Positions 15,869 to 25,114 are shown, numbered from the stretch's first letter. The stretch: DNA of 36,303 nt from Bacillota bacterium (GCA_021811155.1 JAJZPO010000023.1:1-36303); one strand, 5' to 3'. The notes: a model not told the origin generated them from the sequence alone. A program made the numbers and translations.

Positions 15869-16627
15869 ATGTTAGAGATTAACGCCCTCAGCAAAAGCTA
15901 CGGGTCTTTCCAGGCCTTGGACTCCTTAAACCTGTCCGTTCAGTCCGGCGAATTATTCGGCTTTCTCGGACCCAACGGAGCCGGCAAGACCACTACCATC
16001 AACATCCTCGCCGGTTTGCTCAAGCCCACTTCCGGCACCGCCAAGATAGCAGGCTTCGATGTCAGGCTCCAACCGCTTCAGGCCAAGGCCTGTCTCGGCT
16101 ACGTGCCGGATACCCCATTGCTCTATGAAAAGCTCACCGGACGGGAGTTCCTGCGGTTCATCCAGAGATTGTACAAAGTTGACAAGGAACAGCCGCAAAA
16201 GGCCATCGATAATTTGCTGGAGTTGTTTGAGCTGAAGGACCGGGGCAACGACTTGATCCAGAGCTATTCCCATGGCATGAAGCAAAAAATCGCCCTGGCC
16301 GGAGTGCTGATCCATGAGCCAAAGGTGATTTTGCTGGATGAGCCCACTGTGGGCCTTGATCCGAAAAGCGCCCGCCTGATCAAAGATATCCTGCGCGAAT
16401 TGACCGGGCGCGGGGTAACCGTGTTTATGTCCACCCACATCCTGGAGATAGCGGAGCAGATGTGCGACAGGGTGGGGATAATCAACCAGGGCAAGCTCCT
16501 GGCCCTTGGCACGCCCTCTGAACTGCGGCAGGGCGATTCGCTGGAAAACATCTTCCTGCAGTTGACAGGCGGCGCCGATTACAGCGAATTGATCCGCTAC
16601 CTGGGGGAGGGGCCTGAGCATGCGTAA
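15869..16627 (+). CDS. ABC transporter ATP-binding protein
   Basis: A 252-residue cytoplasmic ATPase subunit. Walker A is GPNGAGKT near residue 37, the signature is YSHGMKQK (a variant of LSGGQ), Walker B is VILLDEPTVGLD, and the switch His follows in MSTHILE. The subfamily resembles ABC-2-type exporters with CcmA-like ATPases. The start is the ATG at 15869, with AGGAGG ahead; upstream in-frame codons show no family homology. The last eight bases overlap the permease gene, so the two are co-translated. The substrate is unknown. The neighbouring glycan cluster makes polysaccharide export tempting, but the ATPase lacks the C-terminal extension of Wzt-type proteins. Confidence 0.94.
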   Translation: MLEINALSKSYGSFQALDSLNLSVQSGELFGFLGPNGAGKTTTINILAGLLKPTSGTAKIAGFDVRLQPLQAKACLGYVPDTPLLYEKLTGREFLRFIQRLYKVDKEQPQKAIDNLLELFELKDRGNDLIQSYSHGMKQKIALAGVLIHEPKVILLDEPTVGLDPKSARLIKDILRELTGRGVTVFMSTHILEIAEQMCDRVGIINQGKLLALGTPSELRQGDSLENIFLQLTGGADYSELIRYLGEGPEHA

Positions 16628-18269
16628 CTTGGCCTTGCTGCTGGCTGCCCACATGAGGTCCCGCTGGAACAACCTGCGAACCTCCTCCGGCCGGCGCATA
16701 GCAACTCTGGTTCTGCTTGCCGTGTTTGCGTTCTGGTTTTTTTCCCTGCTGGCAACCCTTAGTCACGGTGTATTTGCTGCCCTTGCCAGCCAAAATGCTG
16801 TTCTGGCAATCGAGTCCCTGACAGCCGCAAGCTTTACGGCAGCTTTTATCCTGGCTCTCCTCAGCAGCGTAGCCTATGCCTTCAACTCTCTCTACGAAGC
16901 CAGGGACTTGCGCTTGCTCTTAAGCAGCCCCCTCACGCCAACCACGGTTTTCAGCTACAAGTTCCTGCTTTCCTTTCTTGACATTGCCGGGGTGGTCCTG
17001 CTCTTTTTCGGGCCTGTGCTGGCAAGTCTGGGACTCGTATTTTCTGCTTCCCCCTTATATTACATCCTGTCCTTCCTGGGCCTTCTGCTCTTCACATTGC
17101 TCCCACTCGGCCTGGGCTATCTCTTGTCCATAATCGTGCTGCGGCTTCTTCCCCCCCGCCGCAGCAAGGAAATCCTTGCCGTCATCGGCAGCCTTACCGG
17201 CCTAATGGTTTGGGCCGGCATGCAATATATGCAGACCATGGTCCCCCGCTCTCCGGACCCTCTGGTACTCAATTCCCTGACTGGGCACATTTCCTTTCTT
17301 TCCTATTGGCCGCCCGGCTGGGCGGCGGGCTTAGCGGTGAACCTGGCGCTGGGAAATATGAGCAGCGCCCTGCTCCTCCTCCTGCTCTTAGCCGCGCTGA
17401 GCCTGGTCCTCACCATCCTGTGCCTGACAGCTGTCAAAACCCTTTACCTGTCGGGATGGGCCAATAGCCAGGCCGCGCCGCACAAGACCAAAATAAGACA
17501 CCAGGCCAGGGAGGCCCGCTTGTTCAGCTTCCTGCCTCCTGTACTGGCCGGGACTATGTCAAAAGAGATAAAGACCCTGCAGCGAAACGTGCAGGAGCTG
17601 ACCCAATGGATACTGCCGGTAGTCATTATCGCCTTCTTCATCTGGCAGAGCACACGCCGCCCACCCATGGCTGCCCAGGGGAATCACTTCTTTGATACCA
17701 TGAACCTGATTGTCATTGCCTTTATCACCAGCCTGATGGCATCCAGCATCTCATCCCGCTCCCTGCCCAGGGAAGGCAGGTGCATCCAGCTCTTGGTCCT
17801 AAGTCCGGTAGACTTGAAACAAGTGCTTTGGGGGAAATTCTTCATCGCTTACCTGCCTGCCCTGATTCTGGCGGAAGCGGCCCTGGTCCTCATCATCTTG
17901 TTCACAGGCAAAAGTCCGGGTTGGTTTGGCTTTCCGGCCCTGGCCCTGGTCATGCCCAGCTTTACCGCCTTGGGCTTGAGCATGGGAGCCTTCTCCGGCC
18001 GCTATAACAGCACAAACCCCAAGAAAATGCTCAGCGCCGGCGGCGCCCTGTTGCTGCAGTTGTTCAGCCTCCTGCTCCTGGGTGTTTACGCCGCCCTCGC
18101 AGCTTTGATCAGTTATCTGGCCGGCCTCGGAGCTGGTGTGACGGCTTATGTCGGAGGCTTGCTCATCCTTCTGCTGGTAAGCCTTGGCATTACCCAGCTA
18201 AGCTTAACCTTGGCCGCCGACCATCTGTCCGGCAAAGAGTGGGCCTTGAAATTTACCGGTTCAGAATAG
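16620..18269 (+). CDS. ABC-2-type transporter permease
   Basis: A 549-residue integral membrane protein with roughly 12 hydrophobic segments, starting with a transmembrane helix near residues 26-50 (VLLAVFAFWFFSLLATL). The SLYEARDLRLLLSSPLTP segment after the second helix is typical of large ABC-2-like permeases encoded next to a CcmA-like ATPase, and EGRCIQLLVLSPVDLKQ repeats that pattern in the second half, indicating a tandem-duplicated architecture. It overlaps the ATPase gene by eight bases. Its substrate is not predictable. Confidence 0.88.
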   Translation: MRNLALLLAAHMRSRWNNLRTSSGRRIATLVLLAVFAFWFFSLLATLSHGVFAALASQNAVLAIESLTAASFTAAFILALLSSVAYAFNSLYEARDLRLLLSSPLTPTTVFSYKFLLSFLDIAGVVLLFFGPVLASLGLVFSASPLYYILSFLGLLLFTLLPLGLGYLLSIIVLRLLPPRRSKEILAVIGSLTGLMVWAGMQYMQTMVPRSPDPLVLNSLTGHISFLSYWPPGWAAGLAVNLALGNMSSALLLLLLLAALSLVLTILCLTAVKTLYLSGWANSQAAPHKTKIRHQAREARLFSFLPPVLAGTMSKEIKTLQRNVQELTQWILPVVIIAFFIWQSTRRPPMAAQGNHFFDTMNLIVIAFITSLMASSISSRSLPREGRCIQLLVLSPVDLKQVLWGKFFIAYLPALILAEAALVLIILFTGKSPGWFGFPALALVMPSFTALGLSMGAFSGRYNSTNPKKMLSAGGALLLQLFSLLLLGVYAALAALISYLAGLGAGVTAYVGGLLILLLVSLGITQLSLTLAADHLSGKEWALKFTGSE

Positions 18270-18283
18270 GTGCTCTGTAAAGT

Positions 18284-18318
18284 AAGTAGCGCAGCGTTTA
18301 TTTCACGCTGCGCTACTT
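18284..18318. terminator. Bidirectional terminator hairpin
   Basis: A perfect 14-base-pair stem (AAGTAGCGCAGCGT with its complement) around a seven-base loop lies between the converging permease and fdhE genes, two bases before the fdhE stop. Short T-rich stretches follow on the plus strand, so it likely ends both transcripts. Confidence 0.8.
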
Positions 18319-18320
18319 TG

Positions 18321-19061
18321 TTATACCGTCTTTTCTTTTCTTTCTTCTGCCAGCCATTTGGCGGCCGCGTAGTTTAAAGGCAAGGTGCGGATGTCCTCCC
18401 ACATGATATCTTCCGCCACCAACCGGCGCAGGTCAAATTCCTTAAAGCGCCCGCCGCAGTCGCGGCAGACCGCCACTGTCACCCCTGGGTACTCAGGGGC
18501 CTCAAGATAGGTCTGCTGCCGGGGATCTTCACTGCCGCAGAGCAGACAGCCCGTTGCCCTGACCGGACGCTCATAGCCGCAAATGCCGCAGCGCAAGTAA
18601 CGTTTGCCTACAGGGGGTAAAAGCAGGGCCATGCCCCCTTCCTCGCCGCATACCGGACAGCGGCCGTCGCTCTGCTCATCCTGGCCAAAGTCCGGTGCAA
18701 GGCTTTCTCTCGCCATCTGAACAATCCCGCCGAGAGCCAGGTGCAGCCGGCTGAGCAGCCTTGTTTCTGGAATCGGCCTACCTTGCCTGAACTCACGCCA
18801 TAACTGCCGCAGGATCTCCGGGCTTACCTCAATCCCGTCACCTGCCAGGTTCAATCTCTGCCACAGCTCAAGCACGGCTTCCTCCGGTAAATCTGGCAGG
18901 GAATAATAAGGCGGAGCTGCTGCCTGATGTATGCTCCCAATCCAGACAGGGCCTCTCTCCTCCTGCCAGCTGCTCACTTCCTGTTTTAACCGCAGGTAAG
19001 TTTCCTTGGCCGCCTCAAGCCCAGTATCCCCAGCATCCAATTTTTGCTCTATACTGTTCAA
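18321..19061 (-). CDS. fdhE: Formate dehydrogenase accessory protein FdhE
   Basis: A 246-residue protein with the FdhE arrangement: a helical N-terminal half and a C-terminal rubredoxin-like half with four CxxC pairs (CPVCGEEG, CGICGYER, CLLCGSED, CRDCGGRF). FdhE proteins bind iron through such cysteines and assist maturation of Tat-exported respiratory formate dehydrogenases in the cytoplasm. It is the last gene of the fdn operon. The start is a TTG with GAGGGGGA about eight bases ahead. Confidence 0.9.
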   Translation of the reverse strand: MNSIEQKLDAGDTGLEAAKETYLRLKQEVSSWQEERGPVWIGSIHQAAAPPYYSLPDLPEEAVLELWQRLNLAGDGIEVSPEILRQLWREFRQGRPIPETRLLSRLHLALGGIVQMARESLAPDFGQDEQSDGRCPVCGEEGGMALLLPPVGKRYLRCGICGYERPVRATGCLLCGSEDPRQQTYLEAPEYPGVTVAVCRDCGGRFKEFDLRRLVAEDIMWEDIRTLPLNYAAAKWLAEERKEKTV

Positions 19062-19092
19062 GCCGGTTCCCCCTCACCTTGTCAACGCCAAT

Positions 19093-19788
19093 TCACTTTG
19101 CCACGCTTTTGTTTTCTGCTGCCTGCTCATACCACACAGCATGATGCGCCTTGGCAAAATCCTCAGGCACATAGCCGGTCAGCATACCGGAAATGGACGC
19201 CCTGGAACCTGGGTGGATCAGGGACAGGTAGATATGACCGATGACGGCGGCGGTCATGACAAACATGGCCAAGTCGTGCAGCGGATAAGCCCAGTCCACC
19301 AACCCTGCCGGAAAATTGGGTGCAAACCACATCACCAGGCCGCTTACAGTGATAACTGCCGAGCCGCAAATCGTCAACAGGGAATTGATCTTTTCTCCGC
19401 CGTTGTATTTGTCCTGGGGCGGATAAGCGGCATGGCCGCCAAAGAATTCAGCCGTAAAGGCCTTGATGTGCTTTTTATCAGCCTCGCTGAAGCTAAAGGC
19501 AGATCTGAGCCAATCCCGGTGATAGCGCGAGTCGCCGATAAAAAACATGGCCCCGGCGCCCAGCACGAAAATTACCGCTACCACCCTGTGGATCAACCTG
19601 GCAATCTGAAGTCCGCCCACCAGGCTCATCAGAGGGTGGAATCCGGCAGTGAAAACCCCCAGGCCCGTAAACAGCAGCATGAAAAAGGAAACAACGTGGA
19701 GCCAGTGGCTGAAACGTTCTCCCCCGGTAAACCTGAGGACCTTTCCCTCTGCCACCTGCCCTTCAACTTTAAGCCTTTCTACCGCCAT
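19093..19788 (-). CDS. fdnI: Formate dehydrogenase gamma subunit (cytochrome b556)
   Basis: A 231-residue membrane subunit with four predicted transmembrane helices (around VVSFFMLLFTGLGVF, VVAVIFVLGAGAMFF, VITVSGLVMWFAP and DLAMFVMTAAVIGHIYL). Histidines placed as in FdnI heme ligands are visible: RFSHWLH at helix 1, IHRVVAV at helix 2, and LHDLAM and GHIYLSLIH in helix 4. It carries electrons from the beta subunit to the quinone pool. It overlaps the beta-subunit gene by one base (TAATG). Confidence 0.92.
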   Translation of the reverse strand: MAVERLKVEGQVAEGKVLRFTGGERFSHWLHVVSFFMLLFTGLGVFTAGFHPLMSLVGGLQIARLIHRVVAVIFVLGAGAMFFIGDSRYHRDWLRSAFSFSEADKKHIKAFTAEFFGGHAAYPPQDKYNGGEKINSLLTICGSAVITVSGLVMWFAPNFPAGLVDWAYPLHDLAMFVMTAAVIGHIYLSLIHPGSRASISGMLTGYVPEDFAKAHHAVWYEQAAENKSVAK

Positions 19789-20585
19789 TATTCTTTTCCC
19801 CCTTTCCCGCTCTCAGGCGGACCGTAATTCCCGCGCAGGGCGTTTCCCAGAATTCCAAAGACCACTGCCGCTGCGGCTCCGCCCACAGCCACAGTTCCCA
19901 CCGGGCGGATGATGTCTTTCCACAGGGTCAAAGCCAGCGGCGCCGCCGGATTGGACGGCAGTCCGTAAGCCTCGGGACTGTCCAGCAGGATGTAGCTGTG
20001 TGTCATGCCGCCCATTTCCTTCTCGCCGTAGAGTAATGCTTTGGGGTATTTCCCTTTTACCTCCGCCAGGCGTTTTTTAGCCTTGGCCATCAATTCGTCC
20101 CGTTCGCCGAACTCCAGAGCCCCGGTCTGACAGGTTTGCACGCACATGGGCTTCAGGTTATTCTCTACCCTGTCGATGCAGCCGGTGCATTTGAAAGCTT
20201 TTTTCTTTTGGTCATCCACCTTCGGCACACCAAAGGGGCAGTTTTCGGCGCAGTAGCCGCAGCCGATGCACAGGTCTGCATCAATGACCACATAGCCAGA
20301 GCCGGTCTTGGAGATTGCCTTGGAGGTGCAAGCCTTGAGACAAGCCGGGTCGGCGCAGTGGAAGCACTGGGCCTTGCGCATCAGCCAATGCATCTGGCTG
20401 CCGCTGTAGTTTTCATCAAAGCTGACAAAAGTCCAGGTGTCCGGGGTAAATGTCCGCATGCTCTGATAGCTTCTTACCAACTGGGTCTTCTCGGCAGGAA
20501 GCTGATTCCACTCTTTGCAGGCAACTGTACACGCCTTGCAGCCTGTGCATTTGGAGGTATCCGCCAGAACCATTTTCCGTGTCAT
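19788..20585 (-). CDS. fdnH: Formate dehydrogenase beta subunit, 4Fe-4S ferredoxin type
   Basis: A 265-residue electron-transfer subunit with four Cys clusters: CTGCKACTVACKEW (residues 15-28), CFHCADPACLKAC, CIGCGYCAENCPFG and CTGCIDRVENNLKPMCVQTC, enough for four [4Fe-4S] centres. A single transmembrane helix near the C-terminus (VGTVAVGGAAAAVVFGILG) anchors it, as in FdnH. It passes electrons from the molybdenum/tungsten subunit to cytochrome b. AGGAGG precedes the ATG, and the gene begins one base after the alpha-subunit stop. Confidence 0.95.
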   Translation of the reverse strand: MTRKMVLADTSKCTGCKACTVACKEWNQLPAEKTQLVRSYQSMRTFTPDTWTFVSFDENYSGSQMHWLMRKAQCFHCADPACLKACTSKAISKTGSGYVVIDADLCIGCGYCAENCPFGVPKVDDQKKKAFKCTGCIDRVENNLKPMCVQTCQTGALEFGERDELMAKAKKRLAEVKGKYPKALLYGEKEMGGMTHSYILLDSPEAYGLPSNPAAPLALTLWKDIIRPVGTVAVGGAAAAVVFGILGNALRGNYGPPESGKGGKE

Positions 20586-20586
20586 C

Positions 20587-23500
20587 CTACACCCTCCTTA
20601 TGTTGACCAGACAGGCCTTGTATTCAGGTGTTCCCGCACCCGGGTCAAGCGCCCCGATGGTCAATTCATTGGCGCCTGGTCCTGGACTCAGAGAAGCAAA
20701 TCCCCACCCCCAGGGTATACCGATGGTCTCTGTATCCTTGCCGTTGACCTTATAGGTTTGCAGCCGGTCTGTAACCAGACAGCGGACCCGCAGTTTGCCG
20801 CGGGCGGAGGCTACTTCCACCGTGTCTCCGTCCTGGGCCCCGATCTTTTGGGCCAGGTTCTTGCTGATCTCGGCAAAAGGCCCTGGCATCAGTTCGTTCA
20901 GCACGGGAATATTGCGGGTAACCCCTCCTGCACAAAAGTGTTCTACCACACCATAGGTAGTGAGCACGTAAGGGAAGTCCTCAGGCTTACCCACCTTTTG
21001 AATTCCAGGCACAGTGGCAGGGATAACCACCAGAGGGTTGGAGGACACCTCCGAGTGGAGCAGGTTGCTTGTGGGGCTCTCCACCGGCTCGTAGAATTCC
21101 GGCAGCGGACCGTCGACACACAATCCGGCGGGCCTAAGTCCTATGGGCGACAGGTTGTCGGCGGGCGGTGTCACCGGCATGCCGCTGGTATATTTGGCGG
21201 CAAACAGGCGGCCCACACCCTCAGGGTTCATGCGAAAGCTCTGCTTGCCCTCGGGCGTGTCCGGTCCCTTGGTCTTGTCAACCACGTCAGGGCCATCGTT
21301 CCCGCTCCAAACCCTGGCGACCGGATCCCACCAAACCAATTTCCGCTCCGGGTCCACAGGCTGGCCGTTGGCATCACAGGAAGCCCGGTTGTAGAGAATT
21401 CTGATATTTGCAGGCCAGGCATAGCTCCAGTCCTTAAACAGCCCCAGGCCCGACGGATCACCGTTTTTCCGCCTGGCTGCCAGGTTGCCGTTCCCGGTCA
21501 CCCCCGTGTAAATCCAGCAACCGGTGGAGACTGAGCCTGCAGGCGCCTTGAGGTAGTCGGCCAAAGTTGGCAGAAGTTTGCCCGTAGTTTCGTCATAGCC
21601 GCTGATTTCCTGCAGCACCTTCAGGGCGCTTGGCTCCTGGCCATAATCCCACCTGGCCTTGAGCACCGGTTCATCCTTCGGGTCTGTGCTGCCCTGATAG
21701 AGCTGCCTTACTCTTCTGAACAGGGAATCCAGCACCTCCAGGTCAGGTTTGGACTCGCCCAGGGGTTTTAGGGCCGCGTCCTTCCACTGGATCCAGCGGC
21801 CGGAATTGGTGAGAGATCCGTCCTTCTCATAGACGAAAGCGGCCGGGAGCAGGATGACCTCGGTCTTGATCTCCGCCGGGTTGACCCCTGGTTCCCGCCA
21901 GAACTGGGCCGTCTCGATTTCAAACAGGTCGGAAACCACCAGCATATCCAGCTTCGCCAGACCTGCCCGCACCATCTGCCGGTTGGGGATAGACACCAGG
22001 GAGTTGGAGCCGATGTTTATGAGCAGTTTGAACTGGCCCTTGTTCATCAGGTCGAAAATCCGGACCATGCTGGCGTTGACGCTGAGGTTGTATTTGGGCA
22101 GATAGTTGAAGCAGTAATCGTTCTCCTTAGTGGCGCTTTGCCCGAACCAGGCTTTGAGCAGGGCCACCAGGGGCTTTTCCTGGATAGAGCCGTTGCGGAC
22201 CAGGTAGTCCCTAAGGGTTTTATCTGTACCGATGGGCGCAGGCAGGTAGCCGGGCAGGCTGTTGAACAGGTTGGCCATGTCGGTGGAACCCTGGACGTTG
22301 GGTTCGCCCCGCAGCGCGTTGATCCCGCCGCCCGCCTTGCCCACATTTCCCAAAAGCAGTTGGATAATAGCATAGCTGCGGATGCCCTGCACGGCCGTGG
22401 TGTGCTGGGTCATGCCCAGGGCGTAGAGAATGGTTGCTGGCTTGGCCTGGCAGAAAGTATCGGCAATTTCTTTGATCTTGGCTGCCGGAATGCCTGTAAT
22501 CTTTTCAGCCTTATCAAAAGTATAGCGGCTGAAATGCTCCTGCAGCTTGGCAAACACCGTGTCAGGATCTTCCAGGCTGTCCGCCTTAAGCGGCTTGTTG
22601 TCCGGCCCCAGCTGGTACCCCCAGGTGTCGATGCTGTATTTCTTGCCCTTGGCGTCGAAGCCGGAAAACAGACCGGCGTCGAATTTATAACCCTTGCTTA
22701 CTTTGTACAGCGCATTGGTGTAGTTGAGCACATAGTCCTTATCGTAGAGCTTGTTTACGAGGATGTGGCGGATGATGGCCCCCAGGTAGGCAATGTCCGT
22801 GCCGGGGCGGATCTGGGCAAAAATATCCGCCTGGGAGGCGGTGCGGGTAAACCGGGGGTCCACAACGATGATTTTGGCGCCCTTATCCCTGGCCCGGTTG
22901 ATCCAGCGCATGGCGATGGGATGGTTTTCCGCGCAGTTGCTGCCGGCAATCAAAAAACAGCGGGAGTTCTGCAGGTCCGTCCAGGAATTGGTCATAGCGC
23001 CCCGTCCGAATGAAGGTGACAAACTTGCCACCGTCGGAGCGTGTCAGATACGGGCCTGGTGCTCGTTGTAGGGCGTGCCGAGAATCTGGGAGAACTTCTT
23101 GAGCAGATAGGACTCCTCGTTATCAACTTCAGCTGAACCCAGCATAGCAATCCCCTCGGCCCGGTTAACTGCATAGCTCACCGGCCGGCCCGTTTTGGAA
23201 TCCGGCAGCTGTTCGCTCCCCTTCCAGCTGCTGTCCCTGACCTCTCTGATCTTCCTCGCCACTTTGTCGAGGGCATCTTCCCAGGAGATTTCCTCCCACT
23301 TGTCTGACCCTGGGGCCCTGCGCCGCGGTTTAGTCACCCGCTCCTGAGCGTAGGCTACGTGGCGCAAACTGGCCGCCTTGGGGCACAGAGTCCCCCCATT
23401 GGCCGGGTGATCCGGATCCCCTGCCAAGTGGATCAGCCTGTCCCCCTTAATGTACAGGAGCAGGCCGCATCCCCCGGAACAGAAATGGCAGATGCTGGGT

Positions 23501-23634
23501 AGTTTTTGGCTCCCCTCTGTTTTCAGAGCATAGCCTTTGGCCTGGGCAATTTCAGGGTCCAAACCAAGCCCGGTAGCCAGCGCCGTCAGAGACAAACCCG
23601 AGAGTTTAAGGAAATTACGCCGTGATACCTTCAT
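20587..23634 (-). CDS. fdnG: Formate dehydrogenase alpha subunit, selenocysteine-containing
   Basis: Catalytic subunit oxidising formate to CO2 at a Mo- or W-bis-pterin centre outside the membrane. One reading frame of 1,015 residues is interrupted only by TGA at 23046-23044, decoded as selenocysteine 197. The context HQARI-U-HAPTVASLSPSFGRG matches E. coli FdnG around its U196, and a SECIS-like hairpin follows. The N-terminus MKVSRRNFLKLSGLSLTALA is a twin-arginine (Tat) leader. The cluster motif CHFCSGGC with a later LCPKAA Cys binds [4Fe-4S]. The ATG at 23634 has GGGGGAG upstream; an upstream TTG lies within that site. Treating the TGA as a stop would wrongly split the gene in two. The sel genes needed are outside the window. 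Confidence 0.96.
23002..23046 (-). promoter_or_regulatory. SECIS element of fdnG
   Basis: Starting at the TGA, the minus-strand mRNA folds into a hairpin inside the coding region. GGTGGCA and TGTCACC pair over seven base pairs (one G-U) around an AGTT loop at 23032-23015, with a lower CCGA/TCGG stem and an asymmetric internal loop. The distance from UGA and the G-U in the apical loop fit bacterial SECIS elements bound by SelB. Confidence 0.85.
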
Positions 23635-23684
23635 CTTCTCTCCCCCTTGCAATTTGCTTAGCCGTCTGGTGATTGATTTGCATA

Positions 23685-23711
23685 ATTTCTGAAATATTCT
23701 GATTAATTATA
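23685..23711 (-). promoter_or_regulatory. fdn operon promoter region: -10 without clear -35
   Basis: A perfect TATAAT lies at 23711-23706 on the minus strand, 70-75 bases before the fdnG ATG. No TTGACA-like hexamer sits 16-18 bases upstream (AGACGT at best), and no -24/-12 sigma-54 motif was found. Between the -10 and the gene is the palindrome ATTTCTGAAAT at 23685-23695. A poor -35 suggests activator dependence. Confidence 0.4.
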
Positions 23712-23765
23712 CTAAATCTCGCTGTTCTACGTCTTTTTATGAAAATTAAAAAACAGTTTCGTAAA

Positions 23766-23797
23766 TAAAAAAAATGACGGCCGTATCCAGCCGTCAT
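23766..23797 (-). terminator. Intrinsic terminator of the Cache-HAMP-HTH regulator gene
   Basis: On the minus strand the stem ATGACGGC/GCCGTCAT with an eight-base loop is followed at once by eight T residues, 16 bases after the regulator stop. It isolates the regulator transcript from the fdn operon downstream. Confidence 0.85.
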
Positions 23798-23812
23798 GTT
23801 CTGAAAAACGTC

Positions 23813-25027
23813 TTATATCTCTTCAGGTTTCTGCCGACACTGCTGAAACATCTTGCCGGCAAAAAACACTTTTACAGGTCTGCCCACCGTCCCATACTTC
23901 AGTTCAGCTGCCAATAGGCCGCACCGTTCCAAATATTCAAGATAGCGGCGAACAGTAACCCGTGTTAAGCTTACTCCCTCCGCCACATGTTCTGCCGTGA
24001 CAGGGAACCTGACTCCCTGCAGATAGACAATTATCTGCCGCAGGGTGGCTTGATTCAAACCCTTTGGCAATTCCTGCCTGGCGAGATTATCCGCCAGTTC
24101 AGCCGGGTCAGCTTGAACGTCCCCCGCCAAGTCCTCTCCCCTATCAGGTTTCTCTTTCGCACCCTCTGGCCCCGCTAGGCTTTCACCTTTGCCCGTAACT
24201 CTCTCAAACTGCCCTGCAACCAGTTCCAGCCTTTCCACCATCTGGTTAAAGGCCACTGCCAACTCGCCGATTTCCCTGGGGCCGTTAACCTCAACCTTGC
24301 CGGTAAAGTGTCCGGTAGCCACATCCCGGGTGCCCAGGGTAATTTCCCGGATTGGCCGGATAATCACCTTGCGGATGAAATACCAGGTCAGCAGCATGAC
24401 TGAGAGCGTAAGTCCCGCCCCGAGCAGGGCCATTCGAAGCAGTGAATTGACAATCATTTCCTGGTCATAGGCCCGGGAGATCCCCACATAAAACATGCCT
24501 ATGATGGAGCCGTTCGCGTCCCTGAGCGGTTTATATGCGGTTTGATAAACATGGCCTACCACATTGGCCTCGCCCAGGTACGTCTTACCGTTTTTGAGCA
24601 CCGCTTGAGCTACTATATCTGACACTTTCGTACCGATGGCCCGTTCCCCGCTGTCCAGCCTTACAGTGGTGGTGACCCTGGTATCCCCCAGGAAAATAGT
24701 CACCGTATCACCGGTCAGACGCGACAGGTAATCAACCAGCATCGTATTATTCGATATGCGGACGTTTCCCTTGTACATTACTCCGTCTCTGACATTCCAG
24801 TCCCCCGGATACTTTGCGTCGATCAGTTCACCGGCGGTGGCCAGATCGCTTTGTGCTTTGATAATGGCCGCAGCCACAGCCCGCTCCCGCATATGCAGAC
24901 CCAGCGCCACGCCAAAACTGACTGACAGGAGGAGCAGAGAGCCAAGCATGAGTACGAGAATCTGATTTTGGAGAGAGCGCAGAACAATCACACCCCAGTT
25001 AACTCTACTGAGGAAATAATTCGTCAT
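23813..25027 (-). CDS. Membrane-bound Cache-HAMP protein with CitB/DpiA-type HTH
   Basis: A 404-residue protein with an unusual domain order. Residues 23-45 form a transmembrane helix; 47-192 an extracytoplasmic single Cache domain (GDTVTIFLGD, then AYKPLRDANGSIIGMFYVGI); 196-218 a second helix; 217-270 a HAMP domain (RPIREITLGTRDVATGHF); 271-320 a charged linker; and 322-390 a winged-helix DNA-binding domain (TAEHVAEGVSLTRVTVRRYL, then GTVGRPVKVFF) of the kind at the C-terminus of CitB/DpiA/DcuR response regulators. No histidine kinase or receiver is present. The gene lies upstream of the fdn operon on the same strand with its own terminator, so it may sense an external anion such as formate or a carboxylate and control that operon; this is inference. 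The start has no ideal ribosome binding site; a downstream GTG is possible. Confidence 0.85.
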   Translation of the reverse strand: MTNYFLSRVNWGVIVLRSLQNQILVLMLGSLLLLSVSFGVALGLHMRERAVAAAIIKAQSDLATAGELIDAKYPGDWNVRDGVMYKGNVRISNNTMLVDYLSRLTGDTVTIFLGDTRVTTTVRLDSGERAIGTKVSDIVAQAVLKNGKTYLGEANVVGHVYQTAYKPLRDANGSIIGMFYVGISRAYDQEMIVNSLLRMALLGAGLTLSVMLLTWYFIRKVIIRPIREITLGTRDVATGHFTGKVEVNGPREIGELAVAFNQMVERLELVAGQFERVTGKGESLAGPEGAKEKPDRGEDLAGDVQADPAELADNLARQELPKGLNQATLRQIIVYLQGVRFPVTAEHVAEGVSLTRVTVRRYLEYLERCGLLAAELKYGTVGRPVKVFFAGKMFQQCRQKPEEI

Positions 25028-25114
25028 TTGGTGACAAATACCTCTTCCATCTTATGCAGTTAAAGATTATTCTGTATTCCTTAAAGATAAACCTCTATTG
25101 TATCAATGCTATCC

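Noticed and set aside
15869-18269. Wzm/Wzt-type polysaccharide exporter
   Set aside because: The ATPase lacks the C-terminal glycan-binding extension and the permease is a 12-helix tandem type rather than the six-helix Wzm; only position supports export of the glycan.
20515-21534. Long plus-strand open frame opposite fdnG
   Set aside because: It lies wholly antisense to clear fdnG/fdnH coding sequence, resembles no family, and is of a kind GC-rich codon usage produces on the opposite strand.
23044-23046. TGA splitting the formate dehydrogenase alpha subunit, as in a nonsense-mutated pseudogene
   Set aside because: Both sides are intact FdnG in the same frame, the position is the known selenocysteine site and a SECIS-type hairpin follows.
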